From Rhodobacterales bacterium HKCCE3408 (GTDB lineage: Bacteria; Pseudomonadota; Alphaproteobacteria; Rhodobacterales; Rhodobacteraceae), in NCBI GenBank assembly GCA_015689705.1, contig WVSN01000001.1, forward strand, positions 248,001 through 312,000: a stretch of 64,000 bases of DNA, given 5' to 3'. Made by a program: the position numbers and the translations under genes. Shown one piece after another: positions 62,685 to 64,000 of the stretch. Within the stretch, counting starts at the first letter, position 1. Every line of letters starts with the position of its first letter. The notes beneath the pieces were generated by a model. That model was not told where the DNA came from. It searched no databases and saw nothing but the letters and a program-made list of their open reading frames with translations.

Positions 62685-64000
62685 TCCGCCGTCGGGGTGA
62701 TCAGCCGGAAGCTGAGAGCCTCGCCGATATGGCTGCGGCCGATCGTGGTCGCGCCATCGAGATCGGCGATGGTCCGCGCCACGCGCAGGACGCGATGATA
62801 CCCCCGCGCCGACAGCTTGAACCGGTCGGCGGCTGACAGCAGCATCTCGCGTCCGGGCACGTCGGGCGCCGCGATCCGGTCGAGAAGGGCGCCCTCGGCA
62901 TCCGCGTTGACCCGCGCCGCCACGCCAAGCTCCGCGAAGCGTGACAGCTGGATCTCTCGCGCTGCGGCGACCCTCGCGGCGATGCCTTCGGACCCCTCGC
63001 CGGTCGGCGCGTTGTCGAGATCGGCGACCGAAACTGGCGGCACCTCGAGGCGGAGGTCGAACCGGTCCATGAGCGGCCCGGAAATCCGTCCGAGATAGTC
63101 CTCGCCACAGATCGGCGCCCGTCCGCAGGCGCGGTCGGCGTCGTAGAGATGGCCGCAGCGGCACGGATTGGCTGCCGCGATCAGAAGAAACCGGCAGGGA
63201 TAGGTGACATGGGCGTTGGCGCGCGCCACGACCACTTCGCCGGTCTCGACCGGCTGGCGCAGGGTCTCGAGCACGGCGCGCTGGTATTCCGGGAACTCGT
63301 CGAGGAAGAGGACGCCGTTATGCGCGAGGCTGACCTCGCCCGGCCGTGCGCCACGCCCGCCGCCGATGATGGCAGCCATCGACGCGGTGTGGTGCGGCGC
63401 GCGGAACGGCCGCGCGCGGCTGATGCCGCCCTCGTCTAGCAGACCAGCCAGAGAGTGCACCATCGAGGTTTCCAGCGCCTCGGCTGCCGACAGCGGCGGG
63501 AGAATGCCCGCAAGCCGGGCGGACAGCATCGACTTGCCCGAGCCCGGTGCGCCGATCATCAGGCAATGATGCCGACCCGCGGCCGCGATTTCGAGCGCGC
63601 GCTTGGCCCGTTCCTGCCCCCGCACCTCGGAAAAGTCTCGCGCCTCGCGCGGTATGATCACCTCGCCCGGCTGCATCGGATCCAGCGGCGTGCGGTCGGT
63701 CAGGTGCGCGATCAGTGCGGCAAGATCGGCCGCGCCGTAGACCGGCGTCGCCCCCACCCAGGCCGCCTCCGGCCCGCTCGCTTCCGGGCAGAAAAGATCG
63801 CGCCCGTCCTCGCCGGCGGCCAGCGCGGCGGGCAGGGCGCCGATGATCGCGTTCAGACGACCGTCGAGGGTCAGTTCCCCGAGCGCCATCGCCTCGGAGA
63901 CCCGTTCGCGCGGCAGGATGCCGATGGCAGACAGCAGCGCCATGGCGATCGGCAGGTCGAAATGGCTGCCCTCCTTGGGAAGGTCCGCCGGTGCGAGGTT
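62681..64000 (-). CDS. comM: YifB/ComM family Mg-chelatase-like AAA+ ATPase (5' end outside window)
   Basis: This is a C-terminal 439-residue portion of a ComM-like hexameric helicase. The frame is open to the right edge, entering as [19 protein letters not shown]. Walker A is GAPGSGKSM, Walker [10 protein letters not shown], and a CRCGHL...C zinc-like motif follows. ComM promotes branch migration and integration of transformed DNA. The start lies beyond 64000. Convergent with gshB. Confidence 0.95.
   Translation of the reverse strand, partial: NLAPADLPKEGSHFDLPIAMALLSAIGILPRERVSEAMALGELTLDGRLNAIIGALPAALAAGEDGRDLFCPEASGPEAAWVGATPVYGAADLAALIAHLTDRTPLDPMQPGEVIIPREARDFSEVRGQERAKRALEIAAAGRHHCLMIGAPGSGKSMLSARLAGILPPLSAAEALETSMVHSLAGLLDEGGISRARPFRAPHHTASMAAIIGGGRGARPGEVSLAHNGVLFLDEFPEYQRAVLETLRQPVETGEVVVARANAHVTYPCRFLLIAAANPCRCGHLYDADRACGRAPICGEDYLGRISGPLMDRFDLRLEVPPVSVADLDNAPTGEGSEGIAARVAAAREIQLSRFAELGVAARVNADAEGALLDRIAAPDVPGREMLLSAADRFKLSARGYHRVLRVARTIADLDGATTIGRSHIGEALSFRLITPTAD

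Overview
The window looks like the chromosome of a GC-rich alphaproteobacterium of the Rhodobacteraceae (roseobacter/Rhodobacter group). This rests on the gene order lppC-glnD-murJ-trpS, the TIGR02186/TauE pair, the GshB-ComM, RsmI-YraN and TsaB-RimI pairs, and copies of a short intergenic motif I associate with that family. I see no rRNA, tRNA, CRISPR array, transposase, integrase or prophage gene.

Layout. 1-1.5 kb: the edge of one gene and two small secreted proteins of unknown function. 1.8-5.1 kb: a bacterial NHEJ-type DNA ligase D broken into three overlapping genes (phosphoesterase, ligase, polymerase), then a PRC-barrel protein. 5.1-20.5 kb: a divergent catabolic locus. Leftward run a ribose-type ABC importer and an SDR dehydrogenase. 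Rightward run a fused winged-helix/solute-binding-protein regulator, a second SDR, an M24-fold protein, both E1 subunits of a 2-oxoacid/acetoin-type dehydrogenase, a lipoyl-bearing E2-like scaffold, an aldehyde dehydrogenase and a separate catalytic E2 core. The substrate is unknown. My inference is import of a polyol or ketol, oxidation by the SDRs, cleavage to acyl-CoA by the lipoyl complex and removal of an aldehyde by the ALDH.

20.5-25.2 kb: copper homeostasis, with divergent copA and cueR-cytochrome c-copC-copD controlled by two CueR-type promoters with 19-bp spacers. 25.3-33.7 kb: an aromatic amino acid decarboxylase-like enzyme, a signalling block (CheB-CheR fusion, single-domain response regulator, degenerate hybrid histidine kinase, GGDEF-EAL protein) and aroQ. 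33.9-35.5 kb: an MhqO/MhqD-like quinone or electrophile detoxification pair. 35.5-39.4 kb: a membrane gene set (two DUF4178 proteins, a 57-residue membrane peptide, DUF350, and a membrane-anchored spermidine synthase-like enzyme). 39.5-43.4 kb: a RecD-like helicase, an SDR, TIGR02186 and a TauE exporter. 43.5-48.2 kb: a BMP-type nucleoside ABC importer.

48.4-64 kb is mostly housekeeping: RimI, TsaB, a GFA protein with no ordinary start codon, NfuA, a universal stress protein, a branched-chain aminotransferase preceded by a 45-residue peptide gene, a VOC protein, TrpS, a rhomboid lacking its catalytic residues, MurJ, GlnD, an LppC/LpoA-type lipoprotein, RsmI, YraN, GshB and ComM (cut by the window edge).

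Genes are tightly packed, with many ATGA start/stop overlaps. Four of the eight tail-to-tail gene pairs end on one shared CTAG that supplies both stop codons. The best candidates for undescribed biology are the regulator with a solute-binding domain and its split-E2 locus, the DUF4178/DUF350/SpeE-like membrane set, and the three-piece LigD.
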